From NCBI GenBank assembly GCA_030849075.1, contig JASAOO010003506.1:1-64000 (forward strand): 64,000 bases of DNA, in the 5' to 3' direction. Positions within the stretch are counted from its first letter, which is position 1. Every line of letters starts with the position of its first letter. Below, piece by piece: positions 1-9,902 of the stretch. The position numbers and the translations under genes are program-made. Under the pieces are notes generated by a model. The model saw only the letters and a program-made list of their open reading frames with translations. It did not search any database and was not told the DNA's origin. This DNA is from Zelonia costaricensis (taxonomy: Eukaryota; Euglenozoa; Kinetoplastea; Trypanosomatida; Trypanosomatidae).

Positions 1-154
1 TGAGCACCTTCTGGATCGTCGGCAAGGCGGAGCGGATGCGGAAGTCGTTCGTGATCTCGCCGTTCTTCACCGGGACGTTGAAGTCCACACGGATCAGGGC
101 CTTCTTCCCCTCAAGGTTGGCATCGTCGATGCTCTTCTTCGGCGCAAGAGACAT
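1..154 (-). CDS. PGKB: Phosphoglycerate kinase, second copy of tandem array (partial, 5' end only)
   Basis: Only the first 51 codons lie in the window; the gene runs off the left edge. The start is the ATG at 154-152. The peptide begins [11 protein letters not shown] and contains the PGK N-domain signature RVDFNVPV followed by [13 protein letters not shown], which supplies the 3-phosphoglycerate-binding Asp/Asn/Arg residues. PGK makes ATP from 1,3-bisphosphoglycerate in glycolysis. A minus-strand pyrimidine tract (about 176-235) and an AG at 158-157 lie just upstream, so the predicted leader is very short. It follows the PGKA gene on the same strand. In trypanosomatid arrays the copy after PGKA is usually the cytosolic PGKB, but the glycosomal PGKC differs mainly by a C-terminal extension that is out of view. 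B versus C is therefore an inference. Confidence 0.9.
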   Translation of the reverse strand, partial: MSLAPKKSIDDANLEGKKALIRVDFNVPVKNGEITNDFRIRSALPTIQKVL

Positions 155-390
155 GGCTGAGTGCGAGTGGTGGATGGGGAGGAGGCGAGTTGAGAAGGAA
201 AGCGGCAGCGGCTTCACGGAGTAGAAAGGGGGATCGGGCACTTGAGGGATGTGTGCAAGGGTGCGTGTTGGCTTGTGAACGACGGGAGCTGGATCGTTGC
301 TAAAAGTAGTGGTGGTGGGGCGTGAGTGCTGGTAAAGATGCGAAGACTGCGGTATGCTGCGGCGGAGTCACAAGCGCGTAGTGGGCAAGG

Positions 391-408
391 CACACACACA
401 CACACACA
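391..408. repeat. CA dinucleotide microsatellite
   Basis: About nine uninterrupted CA units, followed by more CA-rich sequence to about 440. It lies in the intergenic region upstream of the partial PGK gene. Confidence 0.9.
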
Positions 409-1344
409 AACAGAATCACAATCACACTCACAGTCACACATGAGGAGTAGCGGAACGAGAAAGGCGCACAACAGAGAAGTGGAAGTGGCGCATTGGCCCT
501 GAAGTCACGCTTAACCAGGCAGCCGAGAGGCACGCTGAGGCAGTTACCCGCCCGCATGCAACTCCTCCGCACCGAAGGCGAACGGACGGAGTGCCCTTCG
601 CGGCTGCAAGAGAACGGAATCTTCACAAGCTCTGAAGCGGGAGTGACATGGTCGTGATCGTGCGCGCACCAGGAGGCTCAGGGTGGCGCTGCATCTCGCC
701 GCCTGTCAGCGTCGGCACAGGTCCTCGTCTTGCTGACGCCGCGGACGGCGGGTAGCACCGACGAGGAGGTCGGTTTGGAAAGCCGCGCACGGTGTGCACG
801 AACCGCTCAATCGTGGGTACCCGCGGCGTTAGCGAACTTCCGCGGATGCACTCCGTGGGTGTTCTTCTTCTTCTCTATAGCGGCAAGTGAGGTTGTGGTG
901 TTGCTGCCCGCCTCCCCAACCTCTGCCAGCACCCCTGCACAGAGGCGACGTGAGCGAGAGACAGAGCGGCGAGGGCCGTAGGGGAGCTGCGAGACGGCAA
1001 CCTGACAGAGGAAGGCGAAGAGGGCAAGCGGAACGCACGCGCTGATGAAAAGCAGCAACGTCCGTCACGTGTCGCCCCCCACAGCCGTAGGCGAGCCACG
1101 GGAGGGGGTGATGGAAGGAAGGGGGGTGGGGAAGTGACAAGCACGGCAGAAAGACCTGGGGGACTGCGGTCCATGCGCCCGCGCGTGGAGCCACTCTTGC
1201 ATTGCCCGCCCGTGCGCGCGCACAAAGGTGAGCGACATCGCGTGCAGCAAACCCGTGAAAGAGAGTCTGTGATCCGTGCGCCGCGGTGCGCACTTGAATG
1301 CAGAAAAGAAAAACAGCAACAGCCGCACGCAAACGCGGCTGAGG

Positions 1345-1382
1345 ACGGGACACGGGACACGGGACACGGGACACGGGACACG
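1345..1382. repeat. 7-bp tandem repeat (CGGGACA)
   Basis: Four to five near-perfect head-to-tail copies of CGGGACA in the PGKA 3' flank. This is a simple minisatellite with no evident coding role. Confidence 0.85.
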
Positions 1383-1864
1383 AGGGAGAGGGGATGGCAA
1401 CGATGTCGTGCCCCCGCTACACAGCAGTTCAGAGGAAGGGGAAGGGGGGGGCAAGAGGAGGCAAGACGAGAAAGGGAAGACAGCGTTTTCGTTTTCGGTT
1501 TTTTGTTTTGAAGAGGGGGAGGCTCGCGTGTGTGCGCGTGCACGGCGCGAAGCGAAAGCAGAGATTGGGGGAGGAGTACGCGGCGTCGGGGGCCTCGCGG
1601 CCACGCTGCAACTGCGTGGGAGCGAGACCGGGAACATGGAAGAAAGGGTGAGGGAGAAGGAGCAGAGCCCGAGACACCAGCCACGTGTGTTTGTGTGCTT
1701 GTGCGTGTGCGTGTATGTGCGTGACCGCCTCACGACTTCACGCACTCCTCGCGTGACGCAAACTCGGCTTCACTGCCGCCTCGCACGCCTCTTCCGCCCG
1801 CTCCCCCTCCCCCCTCCCCTTCTTTTGCCGGCTTCGACCAGCTCTGCTCCTTCCCCTGCTTTCC

Positions 1865-3385
1865 TCACTCCTTATTGTCCAGGGCAGCGACGGCAGGCAG
1901 CACCTTCCCCTCCAGCAGCTCCAGCGCCACGTTGCCGCCCGTCGAGACGTGGGAGATGTGCGCCGTCTCTCCCGCCTTGGAGACGGCGCAGGCGGTGTCG
2001 GCGCCGCCGACGATGCTGATGGTGCCGCGGTTAGCCGAGCGCTGGCCGATCACGCGGGCCACCGAGATGGTGCCCACGGCAAAGCTCGGAATCTCAAACA
2101 TGCCCAGCGGCCCGTTCCAAATGACACTGCTGCACTCCTTGACCATGCGTGTGACGGCCTGGATGGAGCGCGGCCCGATGTCGAGGCCGGTGAACCCCTC
2201 CGGCACGTCCGCCGTCGCCGTCGTCAGGGGCGCGTCGGTGGGGCGGGCGTCGGTGTGGCAGATGTGGTCCTCCGGCAGCACCAACTTCACCTGCCGCTCC
2301 GCCGCGAGCTGAAGGAAGCGCACCGCAAACGGCAAACACGTCTCCTCGTAGTGCGAGTTCCCGATGGCGCGGCCCATCGCCTTGAGAAACGTGAAGGCGA
2401 TGGCGCCGCCGATAAAAAGGGCATCGACGCAGTCCAGCAAGTTCTCCAGCACGTGCGTCTTGTCGCTCAGCTTGGCGCCGCCGACGATGGCCAGCAGCGG
2501 GCGCGCCGGGTTGTTCAGCACCTTGGCGAAGTACGAGATCTCGCGCTCCATGAGGTAGCCGGCCGCGCCGTGCTCCATCACCTTGGGCACGCCGGTCATG
2601 CTCGCGCTGTCGCGGTGCGCCGTGCCGAAGGCGTCGTTGACGTACACGTCCGCGTACGAGGCGAGAATGCGCGCCATCTGAAGCCGCTTGCCCTCGTCCG
2701 GCGAGTTCTCGTTTGTGTAGAAGCGCAGGTTCTCGAGCAGCATCACCTCGCCGCAGCGCAGCTTCGCGATGTCGCTCTTTGCGCCGAGGCAGTCGTGCGA
2801 GAAGTACACGTGCTGGTCGAGCAGCTCTGCCAGCTTGACGGCGACGGGCTGCAGGCTGAACTCCTCCTCGTAGCCGGCAGCCATACCGAGCTGCGGGAAG
2901 AGCTCCTCACGGTGCTCGTTCATGAAGTGCACAAGCAGGCGCCGCTTCTCCTCCTCCGGCAGCCGCGCGAAGACAGCGGTCTTGCCGCTGCCGAGGGCCG
3001 AGGATAGCGAGGCAGCCTTCTCCCGCTGCGACGACATCGCCAGAATAGCGGCCTTCGACTCGCCGCTAAGGCCGGAGAAGAACGCCGTCTTGCCGCGCGA
3101 GCCCGGCACCTGCGTCGCACTGCGCCGCTTCTGCTGGTCGGCCACGGCGGTGTCGTAGTCGACGCCGGTGGGGCGGCCGAGGTGGCTGATCAGCACGCAG
3201 ATGCCGCCCTGGTCCACGACGCGGCGAATCGTGGGAATGGCGGAGCGGATGCGGAAGTCGTCGCCGATGACGCCGGAGTGGGTGGGGACGTTGAAATCGA
3301 CCCGGATCATGACGCGCTTGCCAGCCACGGGCCACATGTCGTCCACGCTCTTCTTTATCTCGATGGACTGGTTCGAGAGCAACAT
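1865..3385 (-). CDS. PGKA: Phosphoglycerate kinase A-type, with large internal insertion
   Basis: This gene encodes a 506-residue PGK, about 90 residues longer than typical. PGK converts 1,3-bisphosphoglycerate and ADP to 3-phosphoglycerate and ATP. Visible motifs are RVDFNVP (28-34), HLGRP (68-72), LLENLRF (216-222), AHRDSASM (256-263), GGAKLSDK (302-309) and WNGPLGMFE (423-431). The extra residues, about 76-175, fall between the N-domain HLGRPTG and the FSLQPVA helix. This is the place of the PGKA insertion that acts as a glycosomal targeting signal in Trypanosoma brucei; there is no C-terminal SKL-type signal. Inside the insertion a GKTAxF...L..E.K motif occurs twice, 36 residues apart. 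Two loops that normally read GGGD and GGGAS read GGAD (460-463) and GGNVA (483-487), so activity is uncertain. The first ATG, at 3385-3383, is taken as the start; five upstream codons begin with TTG and are not used. It precedes a second PGK on the same strand. Confidence 0.93.
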   Translation of the reverse strand: MLLSNQSIEIKKSVDDMWPVAGKRVMIRVDFNVPTHSGVIGDDFRIRSAIPTIRRVVDQGGICVLISHLGRPTGVDYDTAVADQQKRRSATQVPGSRGKTAFFSGLSGESKAAILAMSSQREKAASLSSALGSGKTAVFARLPEEEKRRLLVHFMNEHREELFPQLGMAAGYEEEFSLQPVAVKLAELLDQHVYFSHDCLGAKSDIAKLRCGEVMLLENLRFYTNENSPDEGKRLQMARILASYADVYVNDAFGTAHRDSASMTGVPKVMEHGAAGYLMEREISYFAKVLNNPARPLLAIVGGAKLSDKTHVLENLLDCVDALFIGGAIAFTFLKAMGRAIGNSHYEETCLPFAVRFLQLAAERQVKLVLPEDHICHTDARPTDAPLTTATADVPEGFTGLDIGPRSIQAVTRMVKECSSVIWNGPLGMFEIPSFAVGTISVARVIGQRSANRGTISIVGGADTACAVSKAGETAHISHVSTGGNVALELLEGKVLPAVAALDNKE

Positions 3386-4440
3386 CGCGGGCACCGTCAA
3401 CCACGAGAGAGGGGAGGAAAGAGGGCGAGATGGGGGAAACGAGAAAGGGCCAACACAGTGCAGTCGTGAGGCGCGGCAGAAGGTGCGCTTCGCTGTGTGC
3501 CGTCCTCCTGAGCTCTGCGAAGGGGGGGGGGGCTGAGGTTGCTACGGCGACCTTGACTGGAGCACCCGAGCGAAGCTGGTGAGAAAGCGAGAGAGAACCA
3601 CGTAGACGCGGACGTGCCCCGCCTGATGCTCGGTTGATCTTGGGGAGAGTGGGTGCGTGACACTACGTGTAAGCTGTCCAGCAGTGTGGGGAGGCGTCAG
3701 GGCAGGGAGGGTCCTGGAGGGTGGGGAGTGGAGGACACACGCAAGTAGAGCGCGAGACGAGCGTGTGTGACAGACGCTAATGTCGGGAAAGCTTTACGGA
3801 GCGACAGCGCGTAGAGGGGAGCGCGACGTCACCCAGTGGTGCAGCAGAGAAGGTGCAACGGGGAGGAGGAGGAGGGGAGAAGTCGAAGTGTGTAGGAGGA
3901 TGCAAAGCCGGGCAGCTCCACGCGGCTGCCGACCACAACACGACAAGACAGCACGACGCCAGTGTTGAGGGGGCACACAAGGGGCCTGCGCGTTCCCCAG
4001 GAGTGGCCACCGCATAGCACCGCTGCGCAGCCGCTGCTCTTGTCTATCAGTGACGCGCGCGGCACACAACGCTTCCGGAAGTCACGCTGCCGCCGCAGCT
4101 GCCTCAACCGCCGTCGCACGCGCACTCCCCCCCCCCCCACTCGCTACTCCGTTCGCCCGTTCGTTTTCCGCTCTTTTGCCACCCTCCCCTCGCACGTCGT
4201 GATGGCCCGGCGCCCGCTTCCGGCGCCAGCGCGCACGGCACACCCGCACACACAGAGAGAGACGCTGTGAAGAGGCACGCAGGCGGGCCATAAGAAACGG
4301 CAACGCACGGCTGCGCTGCGTATGTGAACACTCGCCAAAGCGCACGCACATCGCAACTCACCATTGCAGCCTCTCGCTGCGCACCGGGCAACGAGAGGGG
4401 ACGCGTAGAGCCAACAACTCATGCTGGGGGAAGGCGGACG
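3386..4440. other. Intergenic region upstream of PGKA
   Basis: No credible gene. On the minus strand there is a pyrimidine-rich stretch at about 3404-3450 immediately before the PGKA start and others further upstream (for example 3560-3600 and 3855-3900). These are plausible trans-splicing signals. The rest is the 3' flank of the NB-ARC-like gene. Confidence 0.6.
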
Positions 4441-6117
4441 CTACCTTGCCTTGGCAGCCTCTGCGCGGGCCCGCTCGATGGCACGCAGGAGTCCGTCCGG
4501 AATGGTCAGCTGCATCTCCGTCATGTACTGCCCTTTGCACATGAGCAGCACGCAGATCGTCTGCCACACCATGCGCACCTCCTCCCGTGCCAGCACGACG
4601 TCGACGGAGGCCAGGTGCCCCTCCAGCACTGCCACCGCCTCCTCCACAAGCGACAGGTTGGCGTCCGTGGCCGGCAGGTACGGCCCCAGGCAGCCCAGCA
4701 CCAGCGCCGCCTCGGCCGAGCCGCGGCCGTGCACCGCCACGCAGTCCGCCCACGCGCGCTGCAGCACAGCCTCGGCGCGCTTGTCCTTCAGAAAGTGCAG
4801 CAGCCGGCCGCACTCGCGCAGCACGCGTACACTGTCCGCGTTGGGCGGCTCTGCCCGCGCCACGTACTGCCCGTAGATGGTGTACCACATGGCCGCCGCG
4901 ACAGGGAGGTCGCGCGCCTCGACGTGGGCGAGGAACGTGGCACTGCGGTCCAGCGACGTCACGAGCGCCGGCGGCAGCGCGACTCCACACGCTGCATAGC
5001 GCTGCGCGACGGCGTGCGTGTGCCAGACCAGGTTGTAGGCGACGTGGCTGCCCATGCCACGCCAGCGACGCGGCCACTGCCGCAGCAGCGCGTCAGATGC
5101 CGCTGCTAGGACGGGCCCTGCACACGGGCCGCGCAGCACCTTCGCGACGAGCGGGTGCAGCGCGAAGGCGCCCTCCTCCCACTTGAGCGAGAAGATGCCG
5201 AGCTGCGCAGCAGCCACGGAGAAGTCGCCGGCGGCGTCGCCCACGACCGCGCCGACGACGGCATCGCTGATGTCACTGGTGTGAAAGCAGCTCAGCACGC
5301 GCAGCGTTGCGCGTGCGTGGGGGTAGGTCTTCTCCAGCTCAGGAATGCCGATGTCCAGGAGAACGGCGAGGGCGGCCGAGATGCTGAGAGTGTCGTCGTG
5401 CCGCACGCCCTTCTCCACGAGGAGGCGGCTGAGCTGCGCGGCGTCGCAGACGTCGCCCTCGATCAGCAGCGCCGCTACGTGCATCAGCAACGGCACATAG
5501 CCGAGGTTGTGGAAGACGTCCGCCAGCTCCTCGGAGAAGGTCAGCTCTGACGTGAACTGCTGGCTGGCCTGCGGGGAGAGGGCCGGCGGGGTGAGGCAGG
5601 CCAGCTTCGTCGAGCTTGCCACGTCGCTGGCGCTCGTCGTCATGAGCACGTAGACGCCGCGGTGCTCGGGAATGAGCTCGAGCACCTCCTCTGGCGACGC
5701 AACGTCGTCAACGACGAGAAGCACATCCTTCTCCTTGCGGCCCTTCATGGAAGAGAAGAAGTGCTGCATCTGCGACTGGAGGGCGTGCTGGCCGTTAAAC
5801 CACTGGATGCACGTGAAGCGCTGGCTGTGCTTCACCGTGTCGCAGAACTCCGCGGCGATGGTGGACTTGCCGATGCCGTCGACACCGGCAAGCACCTGGA
5901 AGCGGCGCCCGCTGAGCAGGTTCTGCCAGAGCGCACGCACCTCCGCCTCACGGCCCACCGTGCGGGCGGCGAGCACCGGCACCTGGTAGAGCAGCGGGTG
6001 CGCCGCCTCCGCCGCGTCCGTCTCGTGGGCGCCGGAAAAGCTGTTGGAGATGGTGTCCCCAGTGGTGGCGCCCCGGGTGGCGGGCAGCGCCATTACTATG
6101 CGGCCGAGTCGACGCAT
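4441..6117 (-). CDS. NB-ARC/STAND-type P-loop NTPase with helical C-terminus
   Basis: This gene encodes 558 residues with the element order of an NB-ARC (NOD) ATPase. A VGREAEVRAL lead-in lies at 54-63, Walker A GVDGIGKST at 78-86, and Walker B DVLLVVDDV at 131-139. A sensor-1-like VLMTTSA is at 157-163. GYVPLLM at 206-212 sits where plant and animal NB-ARC proteins have GLPLAL. A winged-helix-like segment ends in FALHPLVAKVLRG (318-330), resembling the HRLV/MHD region. The rest (about 335-558) is helical and Ala/Leu-rich, perhaps TPR-like. Such proteins are usually nucleotide-switch scaffolds; the role in trypanosomatids is unknown to me. The start could be codon 1 or Met9: an AG following a pyrimidine tract lies at 6121-6120, only 2 nt before the first ATG, which makes Met9 (6093) attractive. 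The family assignment rests on motif order read by eye. Confidence 0.8.
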   Translation of the reverse strand: MRRLGRIVMALPATRGATTGDTISNSFSGAHETDAAEAAHPLLYQVPVLAARTVGREAEVRALWQNLLSGRRFQVLAGVDGIGKSTIAAEFCDTVKHSQRFTCIQWFNGQHALQSQMQHFFSSMKGRKEKDVLLVVDDVASPEEVLELIPEHRGVYVLMTTSASDVASSTKLACLTPPALSPQASQQFTSELTFSEELADVFHNLGYVPLLMHVAALLIEGDVCDAAQLSRLLVEKGVRHDDTLSISAALAVLLDIGIPELEKTYPHARATLRVLSCFHTSDISDAVVGAVVGDAAGDFSVAAAQLGIFSLKWEEGAFALHPLVAKVLRGPCAGPVLAAASDALLRQWPRRWRGMGSHVAYNLVWHTHAVAQRYAACGVALPPALVTSLDRSATFLAHVEARDLPVAAAMWYTIYGQYVARAEPPNADSVRVLRECGRLLHFLKDKRAEAVLQRAWADCVAVHGRGSAEAALVLGCLGPYLPATDANLSLVEEAVAVLEGHLASVDVVLAREEVRMVWQTICVLLMCKGQYMTEMQLTIPDGLLRAIERARAEAAKAR

Positions 6118-7035
6118 GACTCAGAGCCGGAGTGCCGGGGAGAAGTTGGAGAGGTGGGGCGGGCGTGCGCGGCAGGGGAGCACGGCGGCTGGTGAAAGTG
6201 GGCCGGCTCGAGGTGTGGTACGTGGCAAGGCAGCGGTGGCTCCGGGCCGTCCCACAGACTCTGCAGAGCGCTGCCTCGATAAGTGTGCCGTCTCCGTGAG
6301 AGCGATTGAGGGAGGAGGGGGGCACGCGGTGTGCGCCGCTTGCGTAACTCCCACGTGTGTGAGTGTGTGTGTGTGTGTGCTGTGCTGTGGGTGCGACGGT
6401 GGGGGACAAGAGGCGGCAGGGGCACAGCGGGGGCACCTTCCACGCCGCGCCAGTGCAGGGGTCGGGGAGGTGAAAGACGAGGGAGAGAAGCTGAAAAGCA
6501 CGCGAGGTAGCCGCAACACAGCGCGGTGAGGCCCGTGACGTAGACGCATCAAGACGCTGCCCCGAGTTGGCAGGTGGAGGGGAGGGACAGCCACAAGAGG
6601 CGTAGGAAGGAGAAGCATCACCACGCTCTCCTCGTCTGTCGCGCCGATGCGACGTCCCGGTCGTGCTGCCCCTCTGCGGTGTGTTTCATGTTTGTGTGTC
6701 GTGTAGTTACGAGATTTGCAGCCGCAGCTTCCGCCACTGCGTGCCGCACCGGCAGCGCGCAAGGAGGGAGGAGGCCAGCCGTGGGCAGCACGGCACGCAT
6801 TAGCGCATCGAAGGTTGAGCGTGAGTGTGCGCGTATGGGGGTGTGGTTGTGTGTGACGATACCGTGCTGACAGCGCGACAGTAGGGCCGCCGCGACGGGC
6901 GGCCGGGGGGTGCAGACTGGCGTTCAGGGGGTGCAGTGGGAAAGAAAGCCAGTGGCCGCAAAAGGGGTGGAGGGCGGCAGCAGCGCAGGAGGGGGAGGTC
7001 CAACGGCCGCCCTCCGAGCCGTTTCGTGCGGCACC
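6118..7035. other. Intergenic region with GT microsatellite
   Basis: No coding frame with protein-like composition. It contains a GT run at 6363-6380, a minus-strand pyrimidine-rich tract at about 6140-6170 ending in AG (6121-6120) before the NTPase start, and the 3' flank of the MORN gene. Confidence 0.65.
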
Positions 7036-8373
7036 TCACTTGGGTGGCGTGAACGCCTTCCATGGGGCGTTGCCGTCGATATTCAGCGACTGCGTGTTCG
7101 TGGACGGCGCCCCCGTCGACGGCGTGGGCTTCGTGAAGTCCTTCATGAAGCGCTCGAACTGCTCGTCGACGCGCGCGGCCGACACCTCCTCCGCCCCGAC
7201 CTGGCGACTGAACTGAATCTTGGCCATGTTCTCGTTGATCTCGCCGACGATGCTGCCGCGGGCCCCAGCGGCGACCGTGTCGAAGGCCTGCACGCGGCCC
7301 GACAGCGTCGCCCGGGAGCGCTCCATGCTCTGCATCTGCTGCTGCTGCGCCTCCTGCACCGCGGCGCTCTCGTGTGCGATGCTGCCCTCGTAGCCGAGGT
7401 CCATCTTGGTCGGGTACCGCCCCGTCGCCTGCGCCACCGTCGCCGCGTCCTCGGCGTAGCTGCGCTGCATGTCGCCGTGCATCTGCGCCGCCTCCTTCAT
7501 CCGCGCGCTGCAGTAGCTGTTCAGCGCCACACTCTCCTCGCCGTTCCCCGTCACCCCGCCGAGCACCTTCGCCTGCAGCTCGCTGTTGTTCTGCCAGTCC
7601 ACGGTGCCGCCGTACTCGTCCACGCAGATGCCGCGGACGAGGGCGCCGTTGCTCCAGATGCCCGTGAAGGTGAGCCGCGGCTCGTTGATAAGGTAGGTCT
7701 GCGCCCCCTCCCCGTGCGCCCGACCGTGCTCGTTGAACTCGCCCTCGTACGTGTAGGTGGGCGTGTACAGGGTGCCGCGGCGGATCTGTCCGTCCAAGAA
7801 GTCGCCGACGTAGACGAAGCCGCCGTCGAGCTTCATCTTGCAGTCCGCCCCGTGCAGCTTTCCGTGGAAGAAGGTGCCCTCCTGCAGGGCGCCTGTCGAG
7901 AACTCAAGACGGCCTTTGCCGTGCGGCTGGTTGTCCTCGAACTCGCCTTCGTACGCGAAGTCTGACTGCTGCAGCTTGCCCTTCACAAACGACTCGTCGC
8001 GCAAGGTGCCCTCGAACACAATCTCGGTCGTCCCGTTCGGGATGCGCACGACGCCCTGCGTGATCTCGTCCTGGTGAAAGACGCCGGCGTAGTGCGTGCC
8101 GTCGGCCAGCCACGCCTCGCCGCGCCCCTCGCGCTGCCACTGCGCGTTGAACTCACCACGGTAAAGATCGCCGTCTTCTTCCAGTTGGCTGCCCGGCAGC
8201 GGGAAGCCGGCCTGCGCGTCGTACGAGCCGGTGAACACGCGGCCGTCCGGTAAGATCGTGACGCCCTTCAGCAGCAGGCTCGGGTTGTGTGGGTTGAGGC
8301 CCCCTTTGAGTACTGTGCCGTTGGCCAGCGTCACGGTGCTGCACAGCAGCCGCGCACCGAGTCGGCGAAACAT
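7036..8373 (-). CDS. MORN-repeat protein
   Basis: This gene encodes 445 residues from the ATG at 8373-8371. The N-terminal two thirds consist of degenerate MORN-type repeats of about 23 residues. Examples are GVTILPDGRVFTGSYD, DLYRGEFNAQWQREGRGEA, YAGVFHQDEITQGVV, YEGEFEDNQPHGKGRLEF, YVGDFLDGQIRRGTL and YEGEFNEHGRAHGEGAQTY. MORN repeats form elongated sheets used in cytoskeletal and membrane-associated scaffolds. The C-terminal 150 residues are Gln/Ala-rich and probably helical, ending in KAFTPPK. The start MFRRLGARLLCSTV is Arg-rich and amphipathic and could act as a mitochondrial leader, but this is weak. An in-frame extension of 50 codons upstream is Pro/Arg/Ser-rich and looks like translated leader sequence. 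The partner and location cannot be told from the sequence. Confidence 0.85.
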   Translation of the reverse strand: MFRRLGARLLCSTVTLANGTVLKGGLNPHNPSLLLKGVTILPDGRVFTGSYDAQAGFPLPGSQLEEDGDLYRGEFNAQWQREGRGEAWLADGTHYAGVFHQDEITQGVVRIPNGTTEIVFEGTLRDESFVKGKLQQSDFAYEGEFEDNQPHGKGRLEFSTGALQEGTFFHGKLHGADCKMKLDGGFVYVGDFLDGQIRRGTLYTPTYTYEGEFNEHGRAHGEGAQTYLINEPRLTFTGIWSNGALVRGICVDEYGGTVDWQNNSELQAKVLGGVTGNGEESVALNSYCSARMKEAAQMHGDMQRSYAEDAATVAQATGRYPTKMDLGYEGSIAHESAAVQEAQQQQMQSMERSRATLSGRVQAFDTVAAGARGSIVGEINENMAKIQFSRQVGAEEVSAARVDEQFERFMKDFTKPTPSTGAPSTNTQSLNIDGNAPWKAFTPPK

Positions 8374-9902
8374 GCGCGCGGGCACGGGACGAAGAGGCCG
8401 AGGCCGTTGAGGGGGGGGGGGACGCAGAGGCGACTCTGCGAGAGCGGGCGGAGGGCAGGCCCTGAAGAGGGAGCTGGGAGAGGAGCGGAACAGGGTGCGA
8501 CCGTTGCACACGTCGCTTGCCACGAGGCGTTAAAGGGAAGTCGAGGAAAGACAGTGCGTGGAATGCACGGCAGTGTTGATGTGCAAACGCGTGTGTGTGG
8601 GGGGGGGTGAAGGGGGGGTGGGCGTGCGAGCAAAGGGGACCAGCGACGGAGGGATGAAGAGCGCGAAGACGTCGATTGTGTCGGAGGCGAACGGGGGTGG
8701 GCCCCTGATGTGAGCCGGCACGCACCACGCGTACGTACCCCTGCGCTCGTATGCCTTGCTACTGCCTCCATCACACTGGACGCGGGGCACGTGAAGGTGA
8801 CGAGGTGCTGCGCCAGCCGTGATGAAAGTGCGACTTACCAGAGGGGGTCTCCCCCGATGTCGGAAGGACCACTCCAACTTCACCTTTCCGTTCTGCCATT
8901 CCGTTGCTGGACAGAGTTGACGTGGAGCGGATCGCTGCAGACTCTAAAAAAAGACAGCGAAGAGACGAGGGGAGGAGGGCGGAGGTGCTGGGCAGCTGCG
9001 CCATGCCCCCCCCCCCCCTCCTCCCCTCGTCTCGTGTGTTCATCGCCTCCCTCACAACACAACACGCGAGAGAGGGACAGCGTCGCCGCCAGCCCGGCTG
9101 ACATGAATGCTGCTGCAGCGCCGGCGGAGGGGAAGGGGGGCAGGAACATGAGCAACATGCGAGCTAGGTACACATGATGGGGCCACGCCATTCGTACCCG
9201 GACGGCTCAGCGAAGTGAGGACTTCTCGCTCAAGACATACCTCCCCGTTCCGCAGCCCTTCTCACCAACGCGCGCGCTACGCTGCATCTGCAGCGAGATG
9301 AAGAAGCACCCACGATGGCAACCCAGACACACACACACACACGGGCTGCACTACACCAAGAGGAAGAGATCCAATCAAGTCGAATGTCACGACGCCGGCA
9401 GCCAACGCAGCGGGCAGCGCAAAGGAGAGCAACAGACGGAGCGCACGCTGCCGGTTGCGAGGTCGAGTGTTGTTGAGGGGGGTGCGAGGGGAGGGGGGGG
9501 GTGCTCTTCATCGGCGGGGATGCAACGCCGCAGTGCTGCACAGAGAGCACGGAGCGGGGGGGAGGGCGGGAGCAACGCCAGCGGTAGCCTCGTCGGCGCA
9601 CCGTGGACGCGGCACCGGGCACGACAGGGCGTAGGTTGGTAATCAGCGCCATCGACACGGCTACAGAAAACACAAAGGTGTGTAGGGAGGGGTCGAGTGG
9701 GGTTACTAGTATACATGCAACGAAAGGAGAGGTGGGCGAAAAGCGAGACGGGGGGCTCCCGTCACGGCACACGGAGGGACGAGTCAGGAGCGGCAACGCT
9801 TGGTGTGGCAAGACGACACGCAGCACCGCACGCACACACTCGAAGCGGAGCGGCCCCCACCCCCTCCGCATTAGAGGCGCGCGAATGCGACACGTCTGCG
9901 CA
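8374..9902. other. Intergenic region between MORN gene and beta-grasp gene
   Basis: About 1.5 kb with no credible gene. It shows homopolymeric C and G runs (8408-8420, 9005-9018), minus-strand pyrimidine tracts (for example 8380-8480) and a short CA run near 9330. Frames open here are Arg/Ser/Pro-rich shadows. Confidence 0.6.

Larger units (their letters stand above)
155..1864. other. Intergenic region between the two PGK genes
   Basis: No credible coding frame. It holds the 3' flank of PGKA and the 5' flank of the next PGK, a CA dinucleotide run (391-408), a 7-bp tandem repeat (1345-1382) and a minus-strand pyrimidine tract (about 176-235) next to the downstream start codon. The open frames that cross it are low-complexity Arg/Ser/Pro-rich shadows. 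Confidence 0.7.

Noticed and set aside
3386..3400. Five-codon N-terminal extension of PGKA starting with TTG
   Set aside because: The codon is TTG, not ATG. Nuclear trypanosomatid genes start with ATG, so the ATG at 3385 was used.
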